Assembly: GCA_030599705.1 (NCBI GenBank)
Contig: JAUVNM010000153.1
Location: 1-5,223 of the forward strand
From: Gammaproteobacteria bacterium
GTDB lineage: Bacteria > Pseudomonadota > Gammaproteobacteria > UBA9214
Reading direction: 5' to 3'
DNA: 5,223 nt
The notes below the pieces were generated by a model, which was given only the letters and a program-made list of their open reading frames with translations, had not been told where the DNA came from and did no database searches. The translations under genes and the position numbers were made by a program. This document shows positions 4,917 to 5,223 of this stretch, piece after piece (position 1 is the stretch's first letter; each line of letters starts with the position of its first letter).

Positions 4917-4945
4917 AAAAAACGGGCACAAAGCGCCCGTTTTTT
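4917..4945. terminator. Bidirectional intrinsic terminator
   Basis: A6-CGGGC (4917-4927), loop ACAAAGC (4928-4934), GCCCG-T6 (4935-4945): the five-pair GC core is flanked by an A run on one side and a T run on the other, so each strand shows a hairpin followed by six T. It stands between the plus-strand CDGSH gene and the minus-strand ammonium transporter and should stop transcripts from both. Confidence 0.88.
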
Positions 4946-4965
4946 ACAACCAAAGGTAACAGCCT

Positions 4966-5223
4966 TTACAGGTTGTAACCCGTCTCGTCGTGCAGCACGA
5001 TGTCGAGGCCCTGGGTTTCCTCTTCCTCGTTCACCCGCAGCCCGATCACCACATCGACCACCTTGAGAATGATCCAGGTCGCGACAGCACACCAGAGCAG
5101 GGTCGCGCCCGCACCGATAAACTGCACCCAGACCTGGCCGCCAGTGGTCATGCCCTCGGCCAGCCCGATACCGCCCAGCGTACCGACGAACAGCCCGGCA
5201 CACAGAGTACCGAGGATGCCGCC
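4966..5223 (-). CDS. amtB: Ammonium transporter AmtB family (C-terminal 85 residues, partial)
   Basis: Trimeric inner-membrane channel for ammonium uptake. The visible 85 residues continue in frame to the right window edge, beginning GGILGTLCAGLFVGTLGG, the segment that in E. coli AmtB follows the second pore histidine, which therefore lies just outside. Next come a loop (GLAEGMTTGGQVW), the last membrane helix (about 38-60 of the fragment: VQFIGAGATLLWCAVATWIILKV), and the cytoplasmic tail VIGLRVNEEEETQGLD then IVLHDETGYNL. GLRV, the acidic run, GLD and the aromatic end match AmtB tails, the region that docks the PII protein GlnK. The stop is TAA at 4966-4968, 20 bases past the terminator hairpin. 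Whether glnK lies upstream cannot be seen. An ATG at 5151 inside the frame is not a start. Confidence 0.93.
   Translation of the reverse strand, partial: GGILGTLCAGLFVGTLGGIGLAEGMTTGGQVWVQFIGAGATLLWCAVATWIILKVVDVVIGLRVNEEEETQGLDIVLHDETGYNL

Noticed and set aside
4693..4959. Plus-strand frame across the repeat element and terminator
   Set aside because: It translates the REP-like palindromes (PRRRES, DPRLRGDDE), a well-known spurious ORF pattern, and runs through the terminator.
1..5223. CRISPR array, tRNA or rRNA gene, or insertion sequence
   Set aside because: No regularly spaced repeats, no cloverleaf-like sequence and no transposase motif were found in the window.

Overview
The window looks like chromosomal DNA of a GC-rich gammaproteobacterium. 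The spermidine synthase, the AmtB-type ammonium transporter tail, the FetAB-type exporter, the DUF4124 protein and the REP-like 'GTCATTCCCGCG...' palindromes all fit that group. A Chromatiales/Ectothiorhodospira-like or related environmental lineage is my guess; nothing here fixes the genus. Genes are densely packed, on both strands, and mostly housekeeping or stress-related.

Left edge (1-484): an AT-richer block (about 44% GC by hand count over the first 360 bases, against well above 60% in parts of the next gene) holds a higBA toxin-antitoxin pair on the minus strand, toxin first. The antitoxin runs off the left edge. Its presumed operator, a GTAAC/GTTAC repeat cluster, lies directly before the toxin. 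It abuts a short GC-rich plus-strand reading frame (487-636) that looks like the surviving 3' end of another gene, so the TA module may have inserted into or replaced part of it.

Centre (681-2556): a minus-strand beta-hydroxyacid dehydrogenase (3-hydroxyisobutyrate dehydrogenase family) and a plus-strand spermidine synthase (speE) diverge from a 136-bp gap. speE meets the next gene tail to tail, the two stop codons overlapping by 4 bp.

Right-centre (2553-4720): a minus-strand fetA-fetB-DUF4124 gene set (ABC ATPase, iron-export permease, small exported Cys-containing protein) runs leftward. FetA and FetB overlap, and the DUF4124 gene follows 20 bp later. Divergent from fetA, with only 34 bp between start codons, is a small protein with two CDGSH [2Fe-2S] motifs. 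Pairing an iron exporter with an Fe-S protein suggests a local iron/oxidative-stress unit (inference).

Right edge (4721-5223): a 132-bp REPIN-like element (two inverted REP-type hairpins), then a strong bidirectional intrinsic terminator, then the C-terminal 85 residues of an AmtB-family ammonium transporter on the minus strand.

I see no clearly new multi-gene system. The most notable points are the fetA/CDGSH divergent junction with interlocked candidate promoters, the REPIN-like element with a compensatory base-pair change, the missing Q-loop glutamine in FetA, and the truncated gene beside higBA.
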